Assembly: GCF_001401155.1 (NCBI RefSeq)
Contig: NZ_LJRO01000153.1
Location: 248,001-312,000 of the forward strand
Length of the DNA stretch: 64,000 nt
Reading direction: 5' to 3'
Origin: Pseudomonas tremae
GTDB lineage: Bacteria > Pseudomonadota > Gammaproteobacteria > Pseudomonadales > Pseudomonadaceae
Shown: positions 1 to 9,722 of the stretch, in pieces
Numbering within the stretch: position 1 is the first letter of the stretch
How the letters are laid out: each line of letters starts with the position of its first letter
Made by a program: the position numbers and the translations under genes
Notes under the pieces: model-generated
Seen by the model: the letters and a program-made list of their open reading frames with translations, nothing else
Told to the model about the DNA's origin: nothing
Database searches by the model: none

Positions 1-147
1 GACCGACTGCGGTCGGCAGGCAGCAACCTCATCGTCAATTACGCTCCTCAGCCTGACCGACAGTCGCTTCGACAATTTTTACTTACTGCAAATGGCCGCG
101 GACCGGTATGATCGCGCGCCCTGATACACCCGGAATTCTGAAATAAA
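1..147. other. Left-edge segment, no gene assigned
   Basis: I cannot assign a gene here. Frame 1 is open from the window edge to a TGA at 109-111, but its third-position base use is not clearly coding, so it may or may not be the tail of a neighbouring gene. The rest is the short leader of the cysteine-cluster gene starting at 148. Confidence 0.3.
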
Positions 148-603
148 ATGAAACCCACCTTGATCGCCGCCGCAGAACTCGATCGCATCGACACTTGGGC
201 CAAGTACTCCAGCCACATGTGCGGAGGCTGCATCTCCAGCTGCTGCACGCTGCCGGTAGAAGTGAAGATCAAGGACCTGATCCGCATCGGCATCGTCGAT
301 GAGTTCGAGCGCGGCGACCCGGCCAAGAACATCGCCAAGCGCCTGCAGAAAGAAGGCATCGTCGAGCGTTACAATCAGAAGTCGGAAATCTTCACGTTGC
401 AGCGCATGAGCAACAACGACTGCCTGTACCTGGACCGCAAAAGCCGCCTGTGTACCATCTACGAAAAGCGCCCGGACACCTGCCGCAACCATCCGAAGAT
501 CGGCCCGCGCCCCGGCTATTGCGCCTATAAGCCCAAAGAGGTCGTGCGTCAGGAAAGCGGCTCACTGAAGAACGCCACCAGCGCGCCAGTGCCGAAATTC
601 TGA
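148..603 (+). CDS. YkgJ-family cysteine cluster (Fe-S/zinc) protein
   Basis: A 151-residue soluble protein of the YkgJ/CxxCxxCC family (UPF0153), whose members are thought to bind a metal or Fe-S cluster; the exact role is unknown. Eight cysteines fall in two groups: C25, C28, C32, C33 near the N-terminus (CGGCISSCC) and C92, C102, C112, C125 later, within the typical NNDCLYL, CTIYEKRPDTCR and GYC contexts. No signal peptide or membrane segment is visible. The gene is single, followed by its own terminator at 651-672, so it is transcribed separately from the threonate operon downstream. The family call is firm; the function is not known. Confidence 0.85.
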   Translation: MKPTLIAAAELDRIDTWAKYSSHMCGGCISSCCTLPVEVKIKDLIRIGIVDEFERGDPAKNIAKRLQKEGIVERYNQKSEIFTLQRMSNNDCLYLDRKSRLCTIYEKRPDTCRNHPKIGPRPGYCAYKPKEVVRQESGSLKNATSAPVPKF

Positions 604-650
604 GCCTTCGTGGATGACGCAAGGCGTCAGCAATGCAGCGATTTCAATCA

Positions 651-672
651 AGCCCCGGTCAGGGGCTTTTTT
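651..672 (+). terminator. Rho-independent terminator after the cysteine-cluster gene
   Basis: A 6-bp stem AGCCCC/GGGGCT (651-656 with 662-667), a 5-nt loop, and a run of six T (667-672), 48 nt past the stop of the gene ending at 603. Confidence 0.85.
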
Positions 673-743
673 GTGGGCGATTGGAAAACTCCGAGAATGT
701 TAAATTTTGTTATAAATAAAAATACTTCACATTATTTACTCAT

Positions 744-770
744 TGATTCACTATCTGATTCACAGATCAG
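744..770. promoter_or_regulatory. Candidate operator/promoter of the threonate operon
   Basis: The 604-829 intergenic region turns AT-rich after 700. It holds a direct repeat TGATTCAC at 744-751 and 756-763 (12-bp period) and an overlapping inverted repeat CTGAT-N6-ATCAG at 755-770. These lie 60-85 nt before the first ATG of the operon, a good place for a regulator. No regulator gene is adjacent, so the binding protein is unknown. Confidence 0.4.
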
Positions 771-829
771 AACAATAACGCTCGAATGCCGGCTTCACAG
801 GCATCGGCACTGACTTTGAGGATTACTGC

Positions 830-1735
830 ATGAACACTAAAAACGTTGGCGTCATCGGCCTGGGCGCGATGGGCTTGGGCATCGCCCGCTCGTTGCTGCG
901 CAGCGGTTTCAATGTGCATGCCTGCGATGTGCGCACCAGCGTGACCGAAGCGTTCGCCCAGGAAGGCGGTGTTGCCTGCCAATCCCCAGCCAGCATGGCC
1001 GCTGCCTGCGACGTGATCATTACCGTCGTGGTCAATGCCGAGCAGACCGAAACCGTCCTGTTCGGCGAAAACGGTGCCATTGCGGCCCTGCGTCCGGGCA
1101 GCCTGGTGATCGGCTGCGCAACCGTCGCACCGACCTTCGCCGTCGAACTCGGCGAACGTCTTGCCGCACAGAATCTGCTGTACCTCGACGCCCCGATCTC
1201 CGGCGGCGCAGCCAAGGCCGCTGCTGGCCAGATGACGATGATGACCTCCGGCCCGAACCAGTCCTATGCCAAGGCCGAAGCCATCCTCAACGGCATGGCC
1301 GGCAAGGTCTACCGCCTGGGCGACGTCCACGGCCTGGGCTCGAAGGTCAAAATCATCAACCAGTTGCTGGCGGGAGTGCATATCGCTGCCAGTGCCGAGG
1401 CAATGGCCCTAGGCCTGCGTGAAGGCGTCGATGCCGACGCACTCTACGAAGTGATCACCAACAGCGCCGGCAACTCGTGGATGTTCGAAAACCGCGTGCC
1501 GCACATCCTCAATGCCGACTACACGCCGCTGTCGGCTGTGGATATCTTCGTCAAGGACCTGGGCCTGGTGCTGGATACCGCACGCAGCAGCAAATTCCCG
1601 CTGCCGCTGTCGGCCACTGCGCACCAGATGTTCATGCAGGCTTCCAGCGCTGGCTACGGTCGTGAAGATGACTCGGCAGTGATCAAGATTTTTCCGGGCA
1701 TCGAATTGCCCAAAGCCAAGCCTGAAAAAGCCTGA
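830..1735 (+). CDS. ltnD: L-threonate dehydrogenase (3-hydroxyisobutyrate dehydrogenase family)
   Basis: NAD-dependent oxidation of L-threonate (a vitamin C breakdown product) to 2-oxo-tetronate, the entry step of the pathway encoded by the following genes. The 301-residue protein starts with the Rossmann motif GLGAMG at residues 10-15 and has the family substrate motif DAPISGG (about 122) and the catalytic-lysine segment GLGSKVKIINQLL (about 170). Its length is typical of beta-hydroxyacid dehydrogenases. Specificity is inferred mainly from the downstream kinase, decarboxylase and isomerase, which form the known LtnD-OtnI-OtnK-OtnC set; alone, the protein could act on D-erythronate or a related acid. 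It is the first gene of an operon, 7 nt before the kinase. Confidence 0.85.
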   Translation: MNTKNVGVIGLGAMGLGIARSLLRSGFNVHACDVRTSVTEAFAQEGGVACQSPASMAAACDVIITVVVNAEQTETVLFGENGAIAALRPGSLVIGCATVAPTFAVELGERLAAQNLLYLDAPISGGAAKAAAGQMTMMTSGPNQSYAKAEAILNGMAGKVYRLGDVHGLGSKVKIINQLLAGVHIAASAEAMALGLREGVDADALYEVITNSAGNSWMFENRVPHILNADYTPLSAVDIFVKDLGLVLDTARSSKFPLPLSATAHQMFMQASSAGYGREDDSAVIKIFPGIELPKAKPEKA

Positions 1736-1742
1736 GGAGCGA

Positions 1743-3035
1743 ATGATGAGCCTGAACACCGCTCGCCCGCTGCTGGGCTGCATTGCCGACGATTTCACCG
1801 GCGCGACCGATCTGGCCAACATGCTGGTCCGTGGCGGCATGCGCACCGTGCAAAGCATCGGTATCCCCAGCGCCGAAATGGCTGCGGGGCTGGACGCCGA
1901 CGCGATTGTCATCGCCCTGAAATCCCGTACCACGCCAAGCGCTGAAGCGGTTGCAGAGTCCCTCGCTGCGCTGGAATGGCTGCGCGAGCGCGGCTGCGAG
2001 CAGATTTTCTTCAAGTACTGCTCGACCTTCGACTCGACCGCAGCAGGCAACATCGGCCAGGTCAGCGAAGCACTGTTGGAACAACTGGGCAGTGATTTCA
2101 CCCTCGCCTGCCCAGCCTTTCCGGAAAACGGCCGCACGATTTTCCGTGGTCACCTGTTCGTGCAGGACCAGTTACTCAGCGAATCGGGCATGCAGAACCA
2201 TCCGCTGACACCCATGACCGATGCCAATCTGGTGCGCGTGCTGCAAGCGCAGACCACCCACAAAGTCGGCCTGTTGCGCTACGACACGGTTGCCAAAGGC
2301 GTAGAAAGCGTACGCGGCAAAATTGCCGAGCTGCGCGCTGAAGGTGTGCGCATGGCCATCGCCGATGCCCTGTCGGACGCCGACCTGTACACCCTGGGCG
2401 AAGCCTGCGCCGACTTGCCGCTCTTGACCGGCGGTTCGGGGCTGGCATTGGGCCTGCCGGGCAACTTCCGCAAGGCCGGCAAGTTGCGTGATATCGACGC
2501 AGCCAAACAGATCGCCATCAGCGGCGGTGAAGTGGTGCTGGCCGGCAGTGCATCGGTTGCGACCAATGGCCAGGTCGCGGCCTGGCTGGAAGCCAATCGC
2601 CCTGCCCTGCGCATCAACCCGCTTGATCTGGCCGCTGGCAAACCAGTAGTCGAGCAGGCGCTGGCGTTTGCAAGAGACGCCGCTCAGACAGTGCTGATCT
2701 ACGCCACCAGCACCCCGGACGAAGTCAAAGCCGTACAGAAAGAACTGGGCGTCGAACGCTCCGGCGCTATGGTCGAAGCCGCACTCGGCGAAATCGCCAA
2801 AGGCCTTTTCGACGCTGGCGTACGCCGTTTCGTGGTGGCCGGTGGCGAGACGTCCGGGTCCGTGGTTCAGGCATTGGGCGTGCAACTGTTGCAGATCGGC
2901 GCACAGATCGATCCAGGTGTCCCGGCCACCGTCAGCAGTGGCAGTGAGCCGCTGGCACTGGCGCTGAAGTCCGGCAACTTCGGTGCTCGCGACTTCTTCG
3001 CCAAAGCCCTCAAGCATTTGGCGGGGGAAGCCTGA
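1743..3035 (+). CDS. otnK: 3-oxo-tetronate kinase (four-carbon acid sugar kinase family)
   Basis: ATP-dependent phosphorylation of 3-oxo-tetronate to the 4-phosphate. The 430-residue protein belongs to the DUF1537/four-carbon acid sugar kinase family: the N-terminal half opens with GCIADDFTGATDLAN, the family's substrate-side aspartate motif, and the C-terminal half has the nucleotide-binding stretch VVAGGETSGSV (about residue 362). Full length. ATG at 1743 (or 1746) follows GAGGAGC, a good ribosome site. The gene's TGA overlaps the ATG of the decarboxylase gene at 3035, which suggests translational coupling of consecutive pathway steps. Confidence 0.88.
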   Translation: MMSLNTARPLLGCIADDFTGATDLANMLVRGGMRTVQSIGIPSAEMAAGLDADAIVIALKSRTTPSAEAVAESLAALEWLRERGCEQIFFKYCSTFDSTAAGNIGQVSEALLEQLGSDFTLACPAFPENGRTIFRGHLFVQDQLLSESGMQNHPLTPMTDANLVRVLQAQTTHKVGLLRYDTVAKGVESVRGKIAELRAEGVRMAIADALSDADLYTLGEACADLPLLTGGSGLALGLPGNFRKAGKLRDIDAAKQIAISGGEVVLAGSASVATNGQVAAWLEANRPALRINPLDLAAGKPVVEQALAFARDAAQTVLIYATSTPDEVKAVQKELGVERSGAMVEAALGEIAKGLFDAGVRRFVVAGGETSGSVVQALGVQLLQIGAQIDPGVPATVSSGSEPLALALKSGNFGARDFFAKALKHLAGEA

Positions 3036-3673
3036 TGATTGATGAAAACGCCCTGCGTCAGGAAATCTGCGACGTCGGCCGCCTGTTGTATGGCCGTGGC
3101 TACACGGTTGGCAGCGCCGGCAACATCAGCGCACGTCTTGATGACGGCTGGCTGATCACGCCGACCGACGCCTGCCTGGGCCGCATGGACCCGGCAGATA
3201 TTGCCAAGGTCAATCTGGCTGGCGAATGGGTGTCGGGCAGCAAGCCGTCCAAGACCCTTGCGTTACATCGCGAAGTCTACGACCGCAACCCTGAAGTCGG
3301 CGGCGTGGTGCATACCCATTCGACGCATCTGGTGGCGCTGACCCTGGCCGGCGTGTGGCGTGAAGACGACATTCTGCCGCCGCTGACGCCCTATCAGGTC
3401 ATGAAAGTCGGCCACATCCCCTTGATCCCTTACGAACGTCCGGGCTCGCCAAAAGTCGCCGAACGTGTTGCGCATCTGGCCAACAGCGTGCGCGGCGTGA
3501 TGCTTGAACGGCTCGGCCCGGTGGTCTGGGAAAGCTCGGTGGCCAAGGCCTGCTACGCCCTCGAAGAGCTGGAAGAAACAGCTCGTCTGTGGCTGATGAC
3601 CGATCCGAAACCTGACCCCCTTGACCCTACGGCGCTTGAAGAATTGCGTCAGGTGTTCGGCGCGAAGTGGTAA
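3035..3673 (+). CDS. otnC: 3-oxo-tetronate 4-phosphate decarboxylase (class II aldolase family)
   Basis: Decarboxylates 3-oxo-tetronate 4-phosphate to dihydroxyacetone phosphate plus CO2, linking threonate to glycolysis. The 212-residue protein is a class II aldolase/adducin-fold zinc enzyme: GSAGNISAR near residue 27 binds phosphate, TPTDACLGRMDP follows, and VVHTHSTHL (about residue 89) supplies metal-binding histidines. The start ATG overlaps the upstream stop (TGATG). The family assignment is firm and the specific step follows from its position next to otnK. Confidence 0.87.
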   Translation: MIDENALRQEICDVGRLLYGRGYTVGSAGNISARLDDGWLITPTDACLGRMDPADIAKVNLAGEWVSGSKPSKTLALHREVYDRNPEVGGVVHTHSTHLVALTLAGVWREDDILPPLTPYQVMKVGHIPLIPYERPGSPKVAERVAHLANSVRGVMLERLGPVVWESSVAKACYALEELEETARLWLMTDPKPDPLDPTALEELRQVFGAKW

Positions 3674-3743
3674 CGGGCACACATTGATCGTGAGGCGCAC
3701 GACGCCTCCCGGCCAAAAAACAATAACAACAGGAATCGAGAGC

Positions 3744-3812
3744 ATGACTCACCACAAACCCGCTGTTTCGCATTCAATCTTCACCAACATTGGTCGGAGT
3801 ACACGGGCATGA
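3744..3812 (+). CDS. Possible 22-residue leader ORF coupled to the permease gene
   Basis: The 135-nt gap between otnC and the permease gene contains an ATG at 3744 behind a convincing ribosome site (ACAGGAATCGAGAGC). It opens a 22-codon frame (MTHHKPAVSHS...) that stops at TGA 3810-3812, overlapping the permease ATG at 3809 as ATGA. This arrangement is typical of translational coupling. The peptide matches no family I know. It may be a true leader peptide or a decayed gene end; base use cannot decide at this length. Confidence 0.3.
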   Translation: MTHHKPAVSHSIFTNIGRSTRA

Positions 3813-5266
3813 CGCCGCTCATGTTGATGGTCGTGGCCGGTGCGGGCATCGCGCTGCTGCTGTTTCTGGTGCTCAAGTACAAATTCCAGCCCTTTGTCGC
3901 CCTGATGCTGGTCAGCATCATCGTGGCCTTGGTCGCCGGTGTTAAACCCGCCGATCTGGTTGCCACCATTGAAGGCGGCATGGGCAAGACCCTCGGCCAT
4001 ATCGCGATCATCATTGCCTTGGGCGCAATGATCGGGCGCATCATCGAGCTGTCGGGCGGCGCCGAAGCGTTGGCCAGAACCCTGATCAACCGCTTCGGCA
4101 ACAAGCGTACGCCGCTGGCCCTGACGATCGCGGGCTTCATGGTCGGCATCCCGGTGTTCTTCGAGGTCGGCGTGATCATTCTTATGCCGCTGGCTTATGG
4201 TGTGGCCCGCGCGGCGCGCAAGCCGTTGCTGATTTTCGCGCTGCCGATGTGTGCTGCGTTGCTGGCGGTGCATGCGTTCCTGCCGCCACACCCTGGCGCC
4301 GTTGCTGCGGCCAGCCAGTTGGGTGCGGACCTGGGTCGTGTGTTGATGCTGGGTATCCCGATTGTCGCGGTGCTGTGCATGGTCGGCTACTTCGTCGCGG
4401 GCCGCATGACCCGCAAGACCTACCCGATAACCGATGACATCCGCGCCGAAGTCTACGGCCCGCACGTCACCAACGAAGACCTGGAAGCCTGGGCACGCAA
4501 CGATTATTCAGCGGTACGTGAAGCCACTGAAACCAGAACCCTCGGCGCAGAAGAAAGCGCCAGCAGCCTGGCAAGCAAGCTGCCGCCAGCGCCCGCACCG
4601 GGTTTCGGGTTGATCATCGCCCTGATTCTGCTGCCGATCGTGCTGATTTTGATGGGCACTCTGGCAACCACGCTGCTGCCCGCAACCTCCACGCTGCGTG
4701 CGGTACTGACTGTTCTGGGCGCGCCACTAGTGGCCCTGCTGATCGACACCCTGCTGTGCGCCTGGCTGCTGGGCTCGCGTCGTGGCTGGAGCCGCACGCA
4801 GGTGTCCGACGTGATCGGCTCGGCCTTGCCCGGTGTGGCGATGGTAATCCTGATCGCCGGTGCCGGTGGCGTGTTCGGCAAGGTGCTGGTGGATACCGGT
4901 ATTGGTGCGGTGGTTTCCGAGGCTCTGCGCAACACTGGTCTGCCAGTGCTGGCGCTGGGCTTTCTGTTGACGCTGTTACTGCGCGCTGTTCAGGGTTCGA
5001 CCACTGTTGCGCTGGTGACCACCGCCGGCATTCTCAGCCCGCTGATTGCCACACTTGACCTGAGCGCCAATCACCTTGCCCTGCTGTGCCTGGCAATGGG
5101 CGGTGGCGGTCTGGCCATGTCGCACATCAACGACGCCGGTTACTGGATGTTCACCAAACTGGCGGGCCTCAACGTCGCTGACGGCTTGCGCACCTGGACT
5201 GTGCTGGTCACGCTGCTCGGCACACTGGGTTTCGTGATCACTCTGCTGCTTTGGCCATTCGTCTGA
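3809..5266 (+). CDS. GntP-family sugar-acid:H+ symporter
   Basis: A 485-residue inner-membrane permease of the gluconate:H+ symporter (GntP) family with about 12-14 hydrophobic segments, starting with a helix at residues 5-22. Family signatures include [22 protein letters not shown] (residues about 54-75), the [10 protein letters not shown] segment (about 157-166) and [14 protein letters not shown]. Placed inside the threonate operon, it most likely imports L-threonate or a related tetronate; the specificity is inference. The hydrophilic loop at about residues 205-260 is longer than in many gluconate permeases. A second, shorter family member is at 48482-49831. Confidence 0.87.
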   Translation: MTPLMLMVVAGAGIALLLFLVLKYKFQPFVALMLVSIIVALVAGVKPADLVATIEGGMGKTLGHIAIIIALGAMIGRIIELSGGAEALARTLINRFGNKRTPLALTIAGFMVGIPVFFEVGVIILMPLAYGVARAARKPLLIFALPMCAALLAVHAFLPPHPGAVAAASQLGADLGRVLMLGIPIVAVLCMVGYFVAGRMTRKTYPITDDIRAEVYGPHVTNEDLEAWARNDYSAVREATETRTLGAEESASSLASKLPPAPAPGFGLIIALILLPIVLILMGTLATTLLPATSTLRAVLTVLGAPLVALLIDTLLCAWLLGSRRGWSRTQVSDVIGSALPGVAMVILIAGAGGVFGKVLVDTGIGAVVSEALRNTGLPVLALGFLLTLLLRAVQGSTTVALVTTAGILSPLIATLDLSANHLALLCLAMGGGGLAMSHINDAGYWMFTKLAGLNVADGLRTWTVLVTLLGTLGFVITLLLWPFV

Positions 5267-5288
5267 CCTTTTGAAGACTGGAGTCAAC

Positions 5289-6074
5289 ATGCCTCGTTTT
5301 GCCGCCAACCTCAGCATGCTCTATCCACAGCATGATTTTCTTGAGCGCTTTGCCGCCGCCGCTGCCGACGGTTTCGGGGCGGTCGAGTATTTGTTTCCTT
5401 ACGCCTACACGCCGCAGGAGCTCAAACAGCGCCTGAGCGACAATGGCCTGGTGCAGGCACTGTTCAACGCCCCACCGGGCGACTGGGATGCGTGCGAACG
5501 AGGCATCGCGACATTGCCAGGCCGCGAAGCGGAATTTCGCAGTGGCATCGAACGTGCGCTGGAATATGCGCAGGTGTTGGGTAATGACCGCGTGCATGTG
5601 ATGGCCGGTCTGCTGCCCAGCGAGGACTTGCGCGAGCGCCATCAGGCGGTTTATCTGGAAAACCTGGCGTTTGCGGCCGAGCAGGCAAGGTCTGTTGGTG
5701 TCACGATCCTGATCGAACCGATCAACACGCGTGACATGCCGGGCTTCTTCCTCAACCGCCAGGATCAGGCGCAGGAAATCCGCAGGCTGGTGGGTGCAGA
5801 CAACCTGAAGGTGCAGTTCGACTGCTACCACTGCCAGGTCGTCGAAGGCGACTTGACCAGCAAGCTGCGCCGGGACTTTGCAGGCATCGGCCACATTCAG
5901 ATTGCAGGCGTACCGGATCGCAACGAGCCGAACCTCGGCGAATTGAATTACGAGCACCTGTTCAACGTCATCGACGATCTGGGCTACACCGGCTGGGTCG
6001 GCTGCGAATACCGCCCGAAAGGCGATACCAGCGAAGGCCTGACGTGGTTGCGAGAGTTCCAGGCCAAGGGCTGA
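5289..6074 (+). CDS. otnI: 2-oxo-tetronate isomerase (hydroxypyruvate isomerase family)
   Basis: A 261-residue TIM-barrel enzyme of the Hyi family. It is predicted to isomerise 2-oxo-tetronate (product of LtnD) to 3-oxo-tetronate (substrate of OtnK). Family features: [12 protein letters not shown] at the N-terminus, [22 protein letters not shown], the catalytic glutamate in LIEPINTRD (about residue 141), and [14 protein letters not shown] (about 178), which supplies metal ligands. I chose ATG 5289 rather than an upstream TTG because it matches the family N-terminus and follows TTTGAAGACTGGAG. Last gene of the operon; classical hydroxypyruvate isomerase activity is an alternative. Confidence 0.85.
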   Translation: MPRFAANLSMLYPQHDFLERFAAAAADGFGAVEYLFPYAYTPQELKQRLSDNGLVQALFNAPPGDWDACERGIATLPGREAEFRSGIERALEYAQVLGNDRVHVMAGLLPSEDLRERHQAVYLENLAFAAEQARSVGVTILIEPINTRDMPGFFLNRQDQAQEIRRLVGADNLKVQFDCYHCQVVEGDLTSKLRRDFAGIGHIQIAGVPDRNEPNLGELNYEHLFNVIDDLGYTGWVGCEYRPKGDTSEGLTWLREFQAKG

Positions 6075-6088
6075 GCCAAGCTGTGTGG

Positions 6089-6200
6089 ACGACGCGGAGC
6101 GTCGTGAAGGGCATTCGCAAGCGGAGCGTGAGGTACGATCACTTTGTAACTATCGTGCCCACTCTCTGCGTGGGCACGCCGTTGCGGACGCTCTGCGTCC
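6089..6200. repeat. Intergenic palindromic repeat cluster, type A
   Basis: Between convergent genes lie three inverted modules: ACGACGC-GGA-GCGTCGT (6089-6105), an imperfect CGTGCCCA...TGGGCACG hairpin (6154-6177), and GGACGC-TCT-GCGTCC (6186-6200). The same modules recur at 17651-17700 and 27488-27638 and, in decayed form, at 45749-45820. They are a REP-like dispersed family, probably non-coding and perhaps also acting as a bidirectional transcription end. Confidence 0.8.
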
Positions 6201-6220
6201 AATCTTCAGCAACCTGAACG

Positions 6221-6622
6221 TCAGTCCTCTACGTCGAACTGATCCTTTATATAGCGGATCTCGGTCCGCCCATGTGGCGCTGGCTGACCGTCTTCGTCGA
6301 GGTTGACGAAGACGATCTTCTCGACCGTCAAGATGCTCTTGCGGGTGATCTTGTTGCGCACCTGGCATTTGAGGGTGATCGAGGTGCGGCCGAACTCGGT
6401 GGCGGTGATGCCCAGCTCGATGATGTCGCCCTGACGCGAAGCGCTGACAAAGTTGATCTCGGAAATATACTTGGTCACCACCCGCTGGTTGCCCAACTGG
6501 ACAATCGCATAGATCGCAGCCTCTTCATCGATCCAGCGCAGCAGGCTACCGCCGAACAGGGTGCCGTTGGGGTTGAGGTCTTCGGGCTTTACCCACTTGC
6601 GGGTGTGGAAATTCATGTTCAT
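6221..6622 (-). CDS. Acyl-CoA thioesterase, YciA/hotdog family
   Basis: A 133-residue single-domain hotdog thioesterase that hydrolyses acyl-CoA. It shows the YciA-type active-site helix PNGTLFGGSLLRWIDEEAA (residues about 18-36; the aspartate of the NxxG...D pattern is present) and the strand VTKYISEINFVSA. The protein is soluble and cytoplasmic and of usual length. The gene is divergent from ahcY, with 348 nt between the two start codons, and stands alone. The physiological acyl substrate cannot be read from the sequence. Confidence 0.85.
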   Translation of the reverse strand: MNMNFHTRKWVKPEDLNPNGTLFGGSLLRWIDEEAAIYAIVQLGNQRVVTKYISEINFVSASRQGDIIELGITATEFGRTSITLKCQVRNKITRKSILTVEKIVFVNLDEDGQPAPHGRTEIRYIKDQFDVED

Positions 6623-6840
6623 TCCTGAGCGTATGGCCGGTAGAGGGTTGCATGATGGCAGAGCAGAAGGCTTCCGCCCATGCTGGTCTCATAGAGACTG
6701 TGCATCGACCCTATTACCGCTAGATGGCAAAAGCATGGCCTTTAACCCGACAGAAAGCCTTGGGAAGAATCGCCAGCACAGCTATACTGCCAAACGTTTC
6801 ACAACGGTCATCAACGCTTGATACCGTTCCCGCCACCTGT

Positions 6841-8380
<1,540 letters not shown>

Positions 8381-8526
8381 TTGAGCAGGTCCGGTACGCT
8401 TCTGCTGCCAAAAGAAGCGGATCGGGCCGTCTGCTCGCGTGCAAGTGGGCAGAGGTTGCAATCAGCCTTCACCGGACGTAGTTGATACTCCGGTGATGCT
8501 CGGTATCTGAAGGTCCTTCCGACCTT

Positions 8527-8549
8527 TTCGCGAACAAGTTCGCTCCTAC
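8527..8549. repeat. Single REP element between ahcY and metF
   Basis: TTCGCGAACAAGTTCGCTCC followed by TAC is one half of the REP unit found as an inverted pair at 16781-16851. It lies 15 nt upstream of the metF start and inside the presumed ahcY-metF transcript. The rest of 8381-8564 shows no gene. Confidence 0.8.
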
Positions 8550-8564
8550 GATGAGATCGGCTCC

Positions 8565-9410
8565 ATGTCTCAAGATCGCCGCTTCAGTTTCGAGTTTTTT
8601 CCTACCAAGACCGACGCTGGACATGAAAAGCTGCTGACCGTTGCTCGTCAGCTGGCCACGTACAACCCCGATTTTTTCTCCTGCACCTACGGTGCCGGTG
8701 GTTCTACCCGCGACCGCACGCTCAATACCGTGTTGCAGCTGGAGAACGAAGTAAAAGTGCCTGCCGCGCCGCATCTGTCGTGTGTTGGCGACGGCAAGGA
8801 CGACTTGCGCAACCTGCTGGCCCAGTACAGGGAAGCAGGTATCAAGCGCATCGTAGCCCTGCGTGGCGACCTGCCTTCCGGCATGGGCATGGCCAGCGGC
8901 GAGCTGCGTCATGCCAACGACCTGGTGACCTTCATTCGTGAAGAAACCGGCAGCCACTTCCACATCGAAGTTGCCGCCTATCCGGAAATGCACCCTCAGG
9001 CGCGCAATTTCGAAGACGATCTCAAGCACTTCGTCAACAAGGCCAACGCGGGTGCCGACAGCGCAATCACCCAGTACTTCTTCAACGCCGACAGCTATTT
9101 CAATTTTGTCGAGCGCGTCGAAAAGATGGGAGTGAGCATCCCGATCGTGCCCGGCATCATGCCGATCACCAATTACAGCAAGCTGGCACGCTTTTCCGAT
9201 GCCTGCGGCGCAGAGATCCCGCGCTGGATCCGCAAGCAACTGGAAGCGTACGGCGATGACGTGCAGAGCATTCAGGCATTTGGCGAAGAAGTCATTACGC
9301 AGATGTGTGAACGCCTGCTGCAAGGTGGCGCCCCAGGCCTGCACTTCTACACGCTGAACCAGGCAGAACCGAGTCTGGCGGTGTGGAACAACCTGCAATT
9401 GCCACGCTGA
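8565..9410 (+). CDS. metF: Methylenetetrahydrofolate reductase
   Basis: FAD enzyme that reduces 5,10-methylene-THF to 5-methyl-THF, the methyl donor for methionine synthesis. The 281-residue protein is the bacterial single-domain TIM barrel: RFSFEFFPTKTDAG at residues 6-19 (catalytic glutamate in EFFP), TYGAGGSTRDRT (about 43), RGDLPSG (about 101) and ITQYFFNADSYFNFV (about 167). The ribosome site ahead of ATG 8565 is weak. Its position behind ahcY fits a shared methyl-cycle operon; SAH riboswitch control could reach it by read-through. Confidence 0.95.
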   Translation: MSQDRRFSFEFFPTKTDAGHEKLLTVARQLATYNPDFFSCTYGAGGSTRDRTLNTVLQLENEVKVPAAPHLSCVGDGKDDLRNLLAQYREAGIKRIVALRGDLPSGMGMASGELRHANDLVTFIREETGSHFHIEVAAYPEMHPQARNFEDDLKHFVNKANAGADSAITQYFFNADSYFNFVERVEKMGVSIPIVPGIMPITNYSKLARFSDACGAEIPRWIRKQLEAYGDDVQSIQAFGEEVITQMCERLLQGGAPGLHFYTLNQAEPSLAVWNNLQLPR

Positions 9411-9722
9411 CAGTCCTGCAAAGCCGTGATCTGACGGGCAATTCCCTGAAGATCGCGGCCTGATACACCGTTGGGCAGCAGGAAAGCAGCGTATTGCGCT
9501 CGCTCTGTTATACTCCAGCCTTCCCGCCAGGCTTACGCCCGGACGCGCGGTCTTGCAATCGTCACTCGTTCACGCCATCAGCGCATTTTTTTCATCAAGC
9601 GCAGACGTCACGAGATGCACTGAAGACCCTGCAGGACCGGACGGGATCGCGTTGTCTTTACACGCCATTCGCGCCAGGCAAGACATCCCTTGAGCTTAAG
9701 CTCCAACAGAACAGGATTACTC
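9411..9722 (+). promoter_or_regulatory. Intergenic region with extended -10 promoter and long leader for the RhlE-type gene
   Basis: A 312-nt gap with no convincing gene. An extended -10 box TGTTATACT at 9506-9514 has no good -35 partner at standard spacing. If used, it gives a 5' untranslated leader of about 200 nt before ATG 9723, unusually long for this genome type. Long leaders are common on cold-inducible DEAD-box helicase mRNAs, so post-transcriptional control is plausible but unproven. Confidence 0.4.

Noticed and set aside
6089..6200. Possible CRISPR-like repeat array
   Set aside because: The units are palindromic, unequal in spacing and few, and there are no cas genes; they are REP-like elements.
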